A stretch of DNA of 43,046 bases from Roseimaritima sediminicola (GTDB taxonomy: Bacteria; Planctomycetota; Planctomycetia; Pirellulales; Pirellulaceae), in contig NZ_WIAD01000051.1 in the NCBI RefSeq assembly GCF_009618275.1, positions 1 to 43,046 of the forward strand, given 5' to 3'. Positions 25,427-34,196 of this stretch are shown one piece after another. The notes under the pieces are model-generated. The model did no database searches, had not been told where the DNA came from, and saw only the letters and a list, made by a program, of their open reading frames with translations. The translations under genes were made by a program, and so were the position numbers. Within the stretch, counting starts at the first letter, position 1. The number at the start of each line of letters is the position of its first letter.

Positions 25427-25445
25427 ATGTCGCCACTGCCGTGGC
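25427..25445 (+). repeat. Palindrome K, ATGTC leader
   Basis: ATGTC followed by GCCAC-TGCC-GTGGC. Same leader as F, four-base loop. Confidence 0.65.
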
Positions 25446-25524
25446 TGCCACGCCGCAATTTCGTTGACCATACAACGCTCGGGCGAATGTTGAGAAATGC
25501 CGAAATTATTCCCGAACGGTTCCT

Positions 25525-25870
25525 TAAAAAACTCTGGACTACTTTCGCAGTGTTGCCTTTCGCTCCGCGAAAGTAGCTTAAAAAACTCTGGGCTACTTTC
25601 GCAGTGTTGCCTTTCGCTCCGCGAAAGTAGCTTAAAAAACTCTGGGCTACTTTCGCAGTGTTGCCTTTCGCTCCGCGAAAGTAGCTTAAAAAGAAACTCT
25701 GGGCTACTTTCGCAGTGTTGCCTTTCGCTCCGCGAAAGTAGCTTAAAAAACTCTGGGCTACTTTCGCAGTGTTGCCTTTCGCTCCGCGAAAGTAGCTTAA
25801 AAAACTCTGGGCTACTTTCGCGGAGCGAAAGGCAACTCTGGGCTACTTTCGCGGAGCGAAAGGCGACTCT
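25525..25870. repeat. Family B 54-base tandem array
   Basis: Five direct units of 54 bases (the fourth is 57, with a 3-base insertion) at about 25523, 25577, 25631, 25685 and 25742, then two reversed B hairpins to 25870. Each unit holds CTACTTTCGC...GCGAAAGTAG as an outer 10-bp stem and CTTTCGC-TCC-GCGAAAG as an inner one, so the two folds exclude each other. The period is a multiple of three, which leaves frames open but does not make a gene. Confidence 0.9.
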
Positions 25871-25885
25871 TCACAAACGACAACC

Positions 25886-27004
25886 CTAGGCGGGCTCGCC
25901 TTGCGGTGCGGTGTCAGCCGCGGCCGCGAGGTCTTCCTCGATGTCTTCGACCTCCTGGCCGTTGGCGTCGCGCCGCAGCAACAGATAAATCCCTCCGACC
26001 AACGCCCACAGCTGGACGACCGAGAACACGGCGGGCAGGCGCATCACAAAGGTTTCGCTGACCCCCGCCCAGGCTCCTCCGTCGGACGTGGTGCTCACGA
26101 ACCCCGAAGCGATGTTCCAGCCGGCCAAGCAAACCGCCGAGACAAACGCTACGGTCACGTAATGGATCGCAAACGCCGCGAGCAGATAAACCGCCAACGC
26201 CACCAATCGCCGCAGCGTGTACTCGTACCCGCGACTGAGCGCATCGAAGACATCGCAGTTCCGCTCGGTTAACACTGCGGCCCAGGCCAGCGGCACGGCA
26301 AACGCCGAACCGATGGCCAGGGTGCCGATCGCAACCAACACCGGCGCGGTGGCCAGCATCACCAAGTCCGCTCCCAGGACGGTCAGCCGCATCAACAGGC
26401 CGACCAGCCAATAGCCCGCAGCCAACAGGATGATGGCCAGCACAGGGATCAACGTCACCGCCGCCAAGGCAAGAAAACGCTGTCGGATCAATCGCAGGCA
26501 AGCGGCCAAACCGGTCGAGCGTCGCTCGGCACAACTCGTAATGCTCGCGCGCAGCACGATGGCCACCGGGACGAGCCAGATCGCATACGTTGCCAACTGC
26601 ATCACCAGCAGCTTCCATCCCGAGGAGCCGCCGCGGTAACCCACCAAGGTCGCCGCCGGGCTGAGGCTGTACCGCGTCGCCTGCTGCCAATAGCGGTGCG
26701 ATGCTGCGGCCAGCACCGGCGCGGGCTGCCCTGCCGGGTCGGCAGGGCTGACCTGGCCGGGCCAGCCCATCGCGGCACCGGGCGAAACGGCGATGCCTCC
26801 GGCGACGGCGTTGTCCGGCGAATCCAGCTGGGCATGCACGGCGGCCGAGAGCCAATAGGCGGCACAGGCGACTAACATTACGGTGAAGGAGAACGCCGGC
26901 TGCACACAGCGCAGCAAGACCAGCGGAGAAATCGCATCGGACCAGCGGTAAACGGTCGGCAGGCGAGACGGAGAGGACTCGAGGTTTCGGGCGGATTCAG
27001 TCAC
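25886..27004 (-). CDS. Hypothetical multi-pass membrane protein
   Basis: 372 residues from GTG 27004 (VTESARNLESSPSRLPTVYRW...). About six membrane helices: roughly 33-57, 125-150, 175-200, 203-240, 280-310 and 325-350; the C-terminus is acidic (EVEDIEEDLAAAADTAP). Between the first and second helices is a 65-residue Ala/Gly/Pro-rich loop. No family recognised. The frame is open to 27163; ATG 27091 is a possible alternative start. It converges with the kinase gene, and diverges from the VanZ gene. Confidence 0.62.
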   Translation of the reverse strand: MTESARNLESSPSRLPTVYRWSDAISPLVLLRCVQPAFSFTVMLVACAAYWLSAAVHAQLDSPDNAVAGGIAVSPGAAMGWPGQVSPADPAGQPAPVLAAASHRYWQQATRYSLSPAATLVGYRGGSSGWKLLVMQLATYAIWLVPVAIVLRASITSCAERRSTGLAACLRLIRQRFLALAAVTLIPVLAIILLAAGYWLVGLLMRLTVLGADLVMLATAPVLVAIGTLAIGSAFAVPLAWAAVLTERNCDVFDALSRGYEYTLRRLVALAVYLLAAFAIHYVTVAFVSAVCLAGWNIASGFVSTTSDGGAWAGVSETFVMRLPAVFSVVQLWALVGGIYLLLRRDANGQEVEDIEEDLAAAADTAPQGEPA

Positions 27005-27243
27005 CGGACGAAGGATCCTGTGGCAGGTGGCGGGGAGATCCCCTTCAAAATCAGAAGTCCCCGTCGACGACTGGGGACGAGGTCGCCGCATGGCGTGGCC
27101 GCCAATTTTGACCGGCCTGCCCGGAAAACTCCAGGCCAAGGCGACAAAACCGGCGATTGGCATGGCTCATGCGTTAATCATTCTGGTAGCCTTCCCGCAA
27201 ACGTTCTCTGACAAACCGGTAGACGACCGCCAAAGACTCACTG

Positions 27244-27711
27244 ATGCAAATCCTGACTCGCCTGACTCTGTTCGGCATTCGCTTGGCCCCGATCCTGTTA
27301 GGTGTGTACTGGATCCTGCTATTTACCGGCACGCATCTGCCCAGCGTTCCCATGCCCCAGGTCCAGCACCTGGACAAGGTACAGCACTTCGTGGCCTTTG
27401 CCGGCTTGGCCTTCCTGTTGGCCTGGGCGATCCCCGCCCACCAGCGGGACCCGCGAACCAAGATGATCTTCGCATTCCTGGTGGCCATTTGCTACGGGTT
27501 GTTCGACGAGCTGACGCAGCAGTTTGTCGGTCGCCATACCGACATGATGGATTTCGCAGCGGACTGCGGGGGTGCCCTGATGGGTGTCTTGATCTATCGC
27601 CTGGCAAAACGGATTCTGTTTCCGCCCAGCCCCACAGACCGCCGAGGCCAATCGAGCCGCTCCACGGTGGACCAGTCGCCGCCGGTTGAGGAGCAGCGCC
27701 GCGTCGCCTGA
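27244..27711 (+). CDS. VanZ-like family membrane protein
   Basis: 155 residues with four membrane helices. WILLFTGTHLPSVPMP, then LDKVQHFVAFAGLAFLLAW, and YGLFDELTQQFVGRHTDMMDFAADCGGALMG are the typical VanZ-like pattern (conserved His in HF, Glu in DELTQ, Asp in DF.AD). VanZ itself gives low-level teicoplanin resistance, but most relatives have unknown function in the envelope. The hydrophilic C-terminal 35 residues are Ser/Arg/Pro-rich. It precedes the RNase P RNA by 55 bases. Confidence 0.85.
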   Translation: MQILTRLTLFGIRLAPILLGVYWILLFTGTHLPSVPMPQVQHLDKVQHFVAFAGLAFLLAWAIPAHQRDPRTKMIFAFLVAICYGLFDELTQQFVGRHTDMMDFAADCGGALMGVLIYRLAKRILFPPSPTDRRGQSSRSTVDQSPPVEEQRRVA

Positions 27712-27747
27712 GTAACCGACTCGCCCCCGGGACAAGCTCGACACGCG

Positions 27748-27756
27748 TGTTAGAAT
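27748..27756 (+). promoter_or_regulatory. Extended -10 promoter element for RNase P RNA
   Basis: TGTTAGAAT, with GGGACA (27729-27734) 16 bases before the TAGAAT hexamer as a weak -35. The predicted start about seven bases downstream falls just before the P1 helix of the RNA at 27767. This agreement makes it the best supported promoter of the window. Confidence 0.6.
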
Positions 27757-27766
27757 AACTCGGCAG

Positions 27767-28210
<444 letters not shown>

Positions 28211-28325
28211 TTGTTTCTTTTCCGGTTCGCGGGCAGCACAAACTGGCACAACGGTTGCTGCGTCCTGTTCCCGCGACGTGCAGGCGGCCGCACACCTGTC
28301 CCTTCCGGAAATAGGAAATCCATCG

Positions 28326-28790
28326 ATGCCTCTCGAGACGACCGATTCGCTGAACCGCCAAACGCTGGAAGCCCTTCAGGAACTCACCCAACTGAACATC
28401 GACTCGGCCGAAGGCTTTCATGCCGCCGCCGAGGACTGTGGCGACATCCGCATCAGCCAGCTGTTCGTCGCCCTCGGTACCGAACGCAAACAGCAAGCGG
28501 CGGAGTTGCAGAAGTATCTGTTGGCCAACGACGTGACGCCCTGCCGCGAAGGATCGACCGTCGCGGCGTTGCATCGGGCTTGGACCGCCATCCGCACGGC
28601 GCTCTCCGGCCACGATCCCCATACCGCTCTGTGCGAAGCCGAACGCGGCGAGGATCGCATCAAGGGCCGTTACGAGCGGGCGCTGCGCGAAACCGCCGGC
28701 AGCGCCGTCAACGATGTTCTGATGCGCCAGTATGCCCAGGTTAAATCAGCCCACGACCGCGTCCGAAATCTCCGCGATCAACTCGGCTGA
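28326..28790 (+). CDS. DUF2383/PA2169-like four-helix protein
   Basis: 154 residues, all alpha, ferritin-like. NRQTLEALQELTQLNIDSAEGFHAAAEDCGDIRISQLFVALGTERKQQAAELQKYL is the usual start of the PA2169/DUF2383 family, in which carboxylates and His on helices may bind metal. Function is unknown. ATG 28326 begins right at the family start. The gene sits 115 bases after RNase P RNA and is followed by a nine-unit repeat array that starts 18 bases beyond the stop. Confidence 0.82.
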   Translation: MPLETTDSLNRQTLEALQELTQLNIDSAEGFHAAAEDCGDIRISQLFVALGTERKQQAAELQKYLLANDVTPCREGSTVAALHRAWTAIRTALSGHDPHTALCEAERGEDRIKGRYERALRETAGSAVNDVLMRQYAQVKSAHDRVRNLRDQLG

Positions 28791-28807
28791 GACAGCCGAG
28801 CGACGCT

Positions 28808-29047
28808 GTGGCATAGGCTTCCAGCCTGTGGGCAGTGGCATAGGCTTCCAGCCTGTGGGCAGTGGCATAGGCTTCCAGCCTGTGAGCAGTGGCATAGGCT
28901 TCCAGCCTGTGAGCAGTGGCATAGGCTTCCAGCCTGTGAGCAGTGGCATAGGCTTCCAGCCTGTGGGCAGTGGCATAGGCTTCCAGCCTGTGAGCAGTGG
29001 CATAGGCTTCCAGCCTGTGGGCAGTGGCATAGGCTTCCAGCCTGTGG
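28808..29047. repeat. Family A repeat array, nine units of 27 bases
   Basis: Nine head-to-tail units beginning GTGGCATAGGCTTCCAGCCT (28808, 28835, 28862, 28889, 28916, 28943, 28970, 28997, 29024). They are identical except one base after GTG, which reads G G A A A G A G over the eight junctions. Each has the palindrome AGGCT-TCC-AGCCT. No unique spacers, so not CRISPR. Confidence 0.95.
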
Positions 29048-29089
29048 TCCGAAGCTTGGCTCTGCGAGCCGAGCCAGAATTCGTCGGGA

Positions 29090-29107
29090 GTCGCGGAGCG
29101 ACGGCAT
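29090..29107 (-). repeat. Palindrome G, TCC loop, ATGCC leader
   Basis: On the minus strand ATGCC is followed by GTCGC-TCC-GCGAC. Leader and loop are those of element E; two stem positions differ on both sides. Confidence 0.72.
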
Positions 29108-29293
29108 ATGGAACATCCTCGCATCTTGCAGCGTCAGCCGAGGACTTGCGTCGCTCAAGCCAAAGGTCGTCGCTTCGCGACTATCCATGGGGTTGGGTGC
29201 CCGCGACCTGGGATTATCATCCCAGGCTATCGACGGTCGTTGCTTCGCAACTGGCGATCGGTTCGACAGTCGTTCGGCTGTCCGGGAGCCGAG

Positions 29294-30784
29294 CTATTCG
29301 TCGGCCGGGCTGGCCGAGCTACTGCCGTGGCGATGTTTGGCGATCATCGTGTCGCGCATCGTGTTCAATTGCCGCTCCAAGCCCACCGGATACGGATGTG
29401 GATTCAGCAAACGCCGCGTGCTGGCGTGGAGCCTCGCCACCTGCTCGAGCGCTCGCCGACGCACCGTCTCCAGGCCGGGCGTTTCGTATACGATGCCACC
29501 GCCGCGCACGACCGGTACCAGCAAGTCCTCGTGATGGCAGTCCGTCGACGGTGTCATCCGGCGCAGCGGATCATTCGGATCGATCACCGTCGGCGGCTCG
29601 GACACCCCAAGTTGTTCGTCGTAGATCATGTCAGCAACCAACCGTTCGTCGTTATGAAACCGTCGCACCTGTTGACGCCCGGGAATCGTGGTTTTGATCC
29701 GTTGCTCGGACAATTTGATTTTCGGCTGCCAATCACCGCCACCGGTGCGCAGTGCACTGAGCTTGTAGACACCGCCTAGCGCCGGTTGATCAAACGCGGT
29801 GGCCAGTTTGGTGCCGACGCCCCAGACGTTGATCTTGGCACCCTGATACAGCAGACTCTCGATCGTGGTTTCGTCCAGATCATTCGAGGCCACGATGACC
29901 GCATCGGGAAACCCGTGCTGGTCCAGAATCCGGCGGGCTTCGATGCTCAGGTAAGCCAGGTCGCCCGAATCCAAGCGGATGCCGACCATCTCGTGCCCCC
30001 GCTGGCGCAATTGTTTGCCGACCTCGGCCGCCTTGTGCACGCCTTGCAAAGTGTCGTAGGTGTCGACCAGAAAGACACAGTTGTTGGGCAAAGCTTCGGC
30101 GTAGTTCACGAACGCTTCCAGTTCGTCGTCGAACGACATCACCCAACTGTGCGCATGCGTACCGCGAACCGGAATCCCGTACAACTTGCCGGCCAGCACG
30201 TTGGACGTGGCTGCACAGCCGCCGATATAAGCCGCCCGGGCTGCGGACAAACCGCCGTCGATTCCTTGCGCCCGTCGCAGCCCGAACTCCAACACGCCGT
30301 CGCCGGCAACGCCGCAGATGCGGGCCGACTTGGTGGCGATCAGGGTTTGAAAATTCATGATATTCAACAGCAGCGTTTCCAGGATCTGACACTGCAGCAA
30401 CGGTCCGGTCACCCGCAGCAACGGTTCATTGGGGAACACGACGGTGCCCTCCGGGATCGCATCGATGTCGCAGTCCAGTCGCAGCTGGCCCAGGGCCTCT
30501 AGGAAAGCCGGTTCGAACAGCGGCCGTCCGTCGTTGCCGGTTATCTCACTCAGGTACCGGCAATCGTCGGGCGTAAAACGAAACTTCTCTAAGATCTCCA
30601 GCACCGTCTGCAGCCCCGCACACACGGCATACCCGCCGCGGAAAGGAGCTTCGCGGAAGAACAGATGGAAGGTGGCATCCCCGACCGCGTCGCCGCGTCG
30701 CCAGTATCCATAGGCCATCGTCAACTGATACAAATCAGTCAGCAGAGCCAAAGAATGACCGTATAAGCGGTGGATGTTGTTCAT
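29294..30784 (-). CDS. pncB: Nicotinate phosphoribosyltransferase
   Basis: 496 residues. [17 protein letters not shown] at the N-terminus, [37 protein letters not shown] and [11 protein letters not shown] (His210, the phosphorylated His region, and His212) with FVDTYDT-type [11 protein letters not shown] and [13 protein letters not shown] are the hallmark blocks of PncB. It joins nicotinate to PRPP to make nicotinate mononucleotide in the NAD salvage route. Length is right for the longer bacterial/eukaryote-like group. Three family A units separate its start from the S9 peptidase gene. Confidence 0.94.
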   Translation of the reverse strand: MNNIHRLYGHSLALLTDLYQLTMAYGYWRRGDAVGDATFHLFFREAPFRGGYAVCAGLQTVLEILEKFRFTPDDCRYLSEITGNDGRPLFEPAFLEALGQLRLDCDIDAIPEGTVVFPNEPLLRVTGPLLQCQILETLLLNIMNFQTLIATKSARICGVAGDGVLEFGLRRAQGIDGGLSAARAAYIGGCAATSNVLAGKLYGIPVRGTHAHSWVMSFDDELEAFVNYAEALPNNCVFLVDTYDTLQGVHKAAEVGKQLRQRGHEMVGIRLDSGDLAYLSIEARRILDQHGFPDAVIVASNDLDETTIESLLYQGAKINVWGVGTKLATAFDQPALGGVYKLSALRTGGGDWQPKIKLSEQRIKTTIPGRQQVRRFHNDERLVADMIYDEQLGVSEPPTVIDPNDPLRRMTPSTDCHHEDLLVPVVRGGGIVYETPGLETVRRRALEQVARLHASTRRLLNPHPYPVGLERQLNTMRDTMIAKHRHGSSSASPADE

Positions 30785-30802
30785 CGCGAATCGTTCCTAT
30801 AC

Positions 30803-30899
30803 AAAGCCTGTGGCACTGCTCACAGGCTGGAAGCCTATGCCACTGCTCACAGGCTGGAAGCCTATGCCACTGCTCACAGGCTGGAAGCCTATGCCACTG
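30803..30899. repeat. Family A repeat array, three units plus a partial one
   Basis: Three perfect 27-base units at 30819, 30846 and 30873 (CTCACAGGCTGGAAGCC...CACTG) preceded by a decayed half unit AAAGCCTGTGGCACTG (30803). It lies between co-directional genes, downstream of the S9 peptidase stop and upstream of the pncB start. Confidence 0.92.
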
Positions 30900-30908
30900 G
30901 TGACCGAA

Positions 30909-33554
30909 TCAGGGGCTGCGTGGTTCACGGTTCCAAAGGTGACGGACGAAGAAATCGGCGCGGCGCCGCCGCCCATACTCGCTCTCCCCGACCCCATGAC
31001 CTCCGCCGGGGAACACGACCAGATCGAAGTCTTTGTCGGCTTTGATCAGGGCATCGACGACCTGCATCGTACTGGCCGGATCCACGTTCCGGTCCAACTC
31101 GCCCACGGTCAACATCAGCGCACCTTCCAGCCGATGGGCCCGCGTCACGTTGGACTGCTGGGCGTAGTGCGGCCCGACGGGCCAGCCCATCCACAGTTCG
31201 TTCCACCAGATCTTGTCCATGCGATTGTCGTGACAGCCGCAATCCGCCACGGCGGCATGATAAAAATCGCCGTGGTTCAGCAAGGCCCCGAGCGCACTTT
31301 GTCCGCCGGCCGATCCGCCCCAGATACCCACCCGCCCAAGATCCATCTCCGGGATCTGCTCGGCGGCCCGACGCATCCACGCGATCCGATCCGGAAAGCC
31401 GCTGTCGGCCAGGTTCCTCCAACACACGTCGTGAAAGGCTTTGGAGCGATGGGAGGTGCCCATGCCGTCGATTTTGACCACGATGAACCCCAGATCCGCC
31501 AAATCCGCCAAACCGCGATGCAGCCCGAAAGATTTGGGCACGAACGCGCTGTGCGGACCGGCATAGATGCCTTCCAGAACCGGATACGTCTTACCGGCCT
31601 GAAAGCCGCGGGGACGAATAATGATGCCGTGGATGTCCGTCTGTCCGTCGCGTCCCTTGGCGACGAACCGCTGCGGCGGCTGCCAACCTTTCTCGAGCAA
31701 CGGCGTCCAGTCGGCGGCCGTTAACTGACAAATCAAACGTCCAGAACGCATGTCGCGCAGCTGTGTCACCGGCGGCAGGTCGACACGACTAAATCGCGTG
31801 ATCAAGAACTTCTGCGTCGGCGATTGTTCCCACTGGTGGTTGCCATCGCCGTCGGTCAACGGCGTGATCGCTGCGTCGTCCAGCGACACCCGCAACAGGT
31901 GTTTCTGATAGGGGTCCTGGTCGGGGTAGTAGCCACCGGCGACGATCCACATTTCGCGTCGCTGGGCATCCACACGCTCGACGTCTCGCACCACCCATGG
32001 CCCCTTGGTCAATTGGCGGATGGTTCGCCCGGTCTGTTGGTCGATCAGATACAGATGGTTCCAGCCATCGCGCTCGCTCATCCAAATCAATTGGTCGCGA
32101 TCATCCAAGTAGTGCAAGAATTGTTTGCCGGCGTAATCGACAAACGTGTCGCTGGTGTTCTCCACCAACACGCGGGCTCCGCACGTCGCCGGATCGACTT
32201 CGATCACGGCCAACCGCTGGTGGCCGCGTGCGTTGTAAACAAATCGAAACGCCGAGCTGTCTTGCTTCCAGTTAAAACCTTTTAGGGCAAACGGATTGTC
32301 GAACAGCGCGTCGTCGACGGCGCGCAGCGTTTTCGCTTCCGCGTCGCAGAGATAGGGGCGAGGATGATCGAGCGCGTCGCCCGGCTTGGCATACGAGAAC
32401 TGATGCACCCGCGGCTGCAGCCGGTCCTCAGGGGCCGATTCAACGATGGTCACCTGCCGCGGTTCGACGCGTTCGGTGCGCAGCAGTACGCAGTATCGTG
32501 AGTCAGGCGACCAGAACACGCGGCCGTCGAAGGTGCCCTCGCCCGGTTCCGGCTGCAGGACGTGCCGCGAGTCTGGATCAAACGGGTCGTTCGGCTGCGG
32601 CTTGCCGGTCGATTCCAACACCACTTTGCCGTCGTCGATGCGAATGCGGTACCGACCGTCGGGGGACGTATCGCCGTGGCGTCCCGGTCGACGCGGCCGG
32701 GAATCGGCGGCGCGCTCGAGCGGCAGCGGCGGCGGAACCTGTTCGGTGATGAAGAACAACCCAGGCGTGTCGACCGCCTGCACCGCGGCGAGCGGCTGGG
32801 CGTCCTGGTCGACGATCACCCAAACGTGGTTGGCGAAGGTGTGTTGCGAACGTCGACGTCCGGGCTGCAGCGTGCCATAGGTTCGCAGGTCCCCTTGGGC
32901 GTCCAACCATTTCAGGGTCACCGGTTCGTCGCGTTGGTTGACGAACGTAATATTGGTTTCGGGTCCGCCACCGCGGACGCGCTTCAAACGGCGCATCGCC
33001 GGCAGGCCGTCGCGGGCACCGTCGAGCGCAGCCGCAGCCTCGGTGGCCGTGCGCAGCGTGTCGCTGGCAAGATCCAGCTGATACCGCTGGCCGGCGAACG
33101 AAAAGCTGAGGGTGGAAACGTCGTCGGCAAACCGCATCCCGTCCAGCGGCAAGGCGTCGGCATCCAGCGTGGTCCCGGCACGCTGGCTCAGCTGTTCTGC
33201 TAGTTTCCGATGATCGAAGGCCGGTCGGCGGCTGCCCTCTTGCGTGTCGACCAACAGGAACCGGTGGGACTCTAGCGACGTCTGTTCGCGGAACCACAAC
33301 CAGCGATCCTGCGGATCGATCCAGTGCAGCCGTGGGCGCTGGTTCAAAACCTTGCCGCCCAGCTCGCTGCGGGCCCGCTGGACCCATTCATATTGGGCGG
33401 CGGTGCCTTGAGCCCAGCCGACGGTCGGCAACGAACCGCACGCCAACAGCACCAGCGTGATCAGGACGAGCAGCGTCCCACGGTGCGAAGGTAGGTTCGC
33501 AGCGCCCGACGATTCGATTCGAAAGCCATTTGCGACAACACGTTCTCGTTGCAT
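30909..33554 (-). CDS. Secreted S9 family (DPP-IV-type) serine peptidase
   Basis: 881 residues. N-terminal hydrophobic segment LLVLITLVLLACGSLPTVGWAQG is a signal peptide, with LLAC as a possible lipobox. A beta-propeller domain follows (about 60-640) and then the alpha/beta-hydrolase domain with Ser748 in GIWGGSAGGQS, an Asp in ELDRNVDPAS and His in FPGGGHGVGE. It should cleave dipeptides (often after Pro) in the periplasm. ATG 33554 lies inside the Nudix gene, giving a 94-base overlap in another frame; no later ATG keeps the signal. It is thus probably co-transcribed with the Nudix gene. Confidence 0.88.
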   Translation of the reverse strand: MQRERVVANGFRIESSGAANLPSHRGTLLVLITLVLLACGSLPTVGWAQGTAAQYEWVQRARSELGGKVLNQRPRLHWIDPQDRWLWFREQTSLESHRFLLVDTQEGSRRPAFDHRKLAEQLSQRAGTTLDADALPLDGMRFADDVSTLSFSFAGQRYQLDLASDTLRTATEAAAALDGARDGLPAMRRLKRVRGGGPETNITFVNQRDEPVTLKWLDAQGDLRTYGTLQPGRRRSQHTFANHVWVIVDQDAQPLAAVQAVDTPGLFFITEQVPPPLPLERAADSRPRRPGRHGDTSPDGRYRIRIDDGKVVLESTGKPQPNDPFDPDSRHVLQPEPGEGTFDGRVFWSPDSRYCVLLRTERVEPRQVTIVESAPEDRLQPRVHQFSYAKPGDALDHPRPYLCDAEAKTLRAVDDALFDNPFALKGFNWKQDSSAFRFVYNARGHQRLAVIEVDPATCGARVLVENTSDTFVDYAGKQFLHYLDDRDQLIWMSERDGWNHLYLIDQQTGRTIRQLTKGPWVVRDVERVDAQRREMWIVAGGYYPDQDPYQKHLLRVSLDDAAITPLTDGDGNHQWEQSPTQKFLITRFSRVDLPPVTQLRDMRSGRLICQLTAADWTPLLEKGWQPPQRFVAKGRDGQTDIHGIIIRPRGFQAGKTYPVLEGIYAGPHSAFVPKSFGLHRGLADLADLGFIVVKIDGMGTSHRSKAFHDVCWRNLADSGFPDRIAWMRRAAEQIPEMDLGRVGIWGGSAGGQSALGALLNHGDFYHAAVADCGCHDNRMDKIWWNELWMGWPVGPHYAQQSNVTRAHRLEGALMLTVGELDRNVDPASTMQVVDALIKADKDFDLVVFPGGGHGVGESEYGRRRRADFFVRHLWNREPRSP

Positions 33555-34006
33555 TCACACCATTCCCAGGAGGTGACTTCGGCCGCGGCAGCGGTGATGG
33601 GTTGCCGGAGATCGACGGTGCAGACAAAGAACACGTCCAGCACCGGCAGCACCACGCCGCGGTAGTCGTAGGTATTGGGGTACGTCACCAACATTTCGTA
33701 CCCCGTCAGGTCCAGCCCCACCTCTTCGTGAACCTCTCGCCGCAGGGCCGCTTCGGCCGTTTCTTGGGGATCGATGAAGCCACCGGGCAGGCCGTACTGG
33801 TCCTGTCCCGGCGGTTTAGCGCGGCGGATCAACAGCACTCGGCCCTCGGCATCGGCGATGATCGCCCCAACCGCACTGACGGGCCCAAAGTGAAACACAA
33901 AGTCGCAAGCGGTGCAGTGAAACGGGTTCTGGCCCTGTCCGTCACCGGCCGCCCCGCAGCGCGGACAGTAGCGGAAGGCTTCGGCCAACGGGATCGTCTG
34001 CGTCAT
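33461..34006 (-). CDS. Nudix hydrolase with N-terminal zinc ribbon
   Basis: 181 residues from ATG 34006 (a TTG at 34018 would add four). CPRCGAAG...FHCTACDFVFHF is a four-Cys zinc ribbon as in NudC-like proteins. The Nudix box GGFIDPQETAEAALRREVHEEVGLDL is complete (Gx5Ex7REVxEExG). Substrates may be NAD(H), capped RNA or other nucleoside diphosphates; the NudC-specific SQPWPFPxS motif is absent, so I do not name it. It overlaps the S9 peptidase start by 94 bases, and TGTTAGAAT lies about 50 bases before it. Confidence 0.9.
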   Translation of the reverse strand: MTQTIPLAEAFRYCPRCGAAGDGQGQNPFHCTACDFVFHFGPVSAVGAIIADAEGRVLLIRRAKPPGQDQYGLPGGFIDPQETAEAALRREVHEEVGLDLTGYEMLVTYPNTYDYRGVVLPVLDVFFVCTVDLRQPITAAAAEVTSWEWCECNENVLSQMAFESNRRALRTYLRTVGRCSS

Positions 34007-34057
34007 GGCGGTGGTCAAAAGGTGGATGGCGACGGGAACCCAGGGCAGGGCGGATCC

Positions 34058-34066
34058 ATTCTAACA
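34058..34066 (-). promoter_or_regulatory. Extended -10 promoter element for the Nudix gene
   Basis: TGTTAGAAT on the minus strand, identical to the element before RNase P RNA and the oxidoreductase gene. It would give a leader of about 45 bases. Confidence 0.45.
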
Positions 34067-34196
34067 GGCCGTTCAGATCCCGGCAGCTCGCCGGTGCACG
34101 CCGTGGGTCCTTGCAAAAACCCGACCTGTAACACAATCTGTTAGAGAGACGGTAACCGAAGCGGTTGCCAGGGAACTTCTTCCGAACAGGTGAACT

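Larger units (their letters stand above)
25086..25524. mobile_element. MITE-like element inserted in a family B unit
   Basis: Ends are inverted repeats: AGGAACCGTTCGGCAATAA (25087-25105) against its complement at 25506-25524, 18 of 19 matching. A further inverted match CGTTGTATG lies inside both ends. Left flank is GTAGCTTA and right flank TAAAAAACTCTGG; removing the element and one TA gives exactly the GTAGCTTAAAAAAC of intact B units. This indicates a TA (or TTA) target duplication, as with IS630/Tc1-mariner-type elements. It encodes no transposase. Inside are five other palindromes. Confidence 0.65.
25048..25885. other. Repeat-filled convergent intergenic region, no gene
   Basis: 838 bases between the kinase and membrane protein genes. 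Contents: one family B hairpin (25062-25078), a MITE-like element (25086-25524) carrying five further hairpins, then a 54-base tandem array of family B (25525-25795) and two reversed B copies (25815-25831, 25846-25862). Open frames here (for instance 25497-25889) are translations of the repeat and not believable genes. Confidence 0.85.
28791..29293. other. Repeat-filled convergent intergenic region, no gene
   Basis: 503 bases between the DUF2383 gene and pncB. The first half is the family A array; the second half (29048-29293) is a mosaic of small palindromes: GTCGC-GGA-GCGAC (29090), GTCGC-TTC-GCGAC (29169), CCTGGGAT-TATC-ATCCCAGG (29207) and GTTGC-TTC-GCAAC (29239). Open frames across it are repeat translations. 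Confidence 0.85.

Noticed and set aside
25497-25889. 130-codon frame with CCLSLRESSL repeats
   Set aside because: It is the translation of the 54-base family B array, whose period is a multiple of three.
28808-29047. CRISPR array
   Set aside because: Units are contiguous 27-base repeats with no unique spacers, and no cas genes are near.
28732-29697. 321-codon frame with GIGFQPV repeats as a repeat protein
   Set aside because: The repeats come from a 27-base intergenic palindrome array that stays open in several frames; the frame runs into the antisense of pncB and has no ribosome site.
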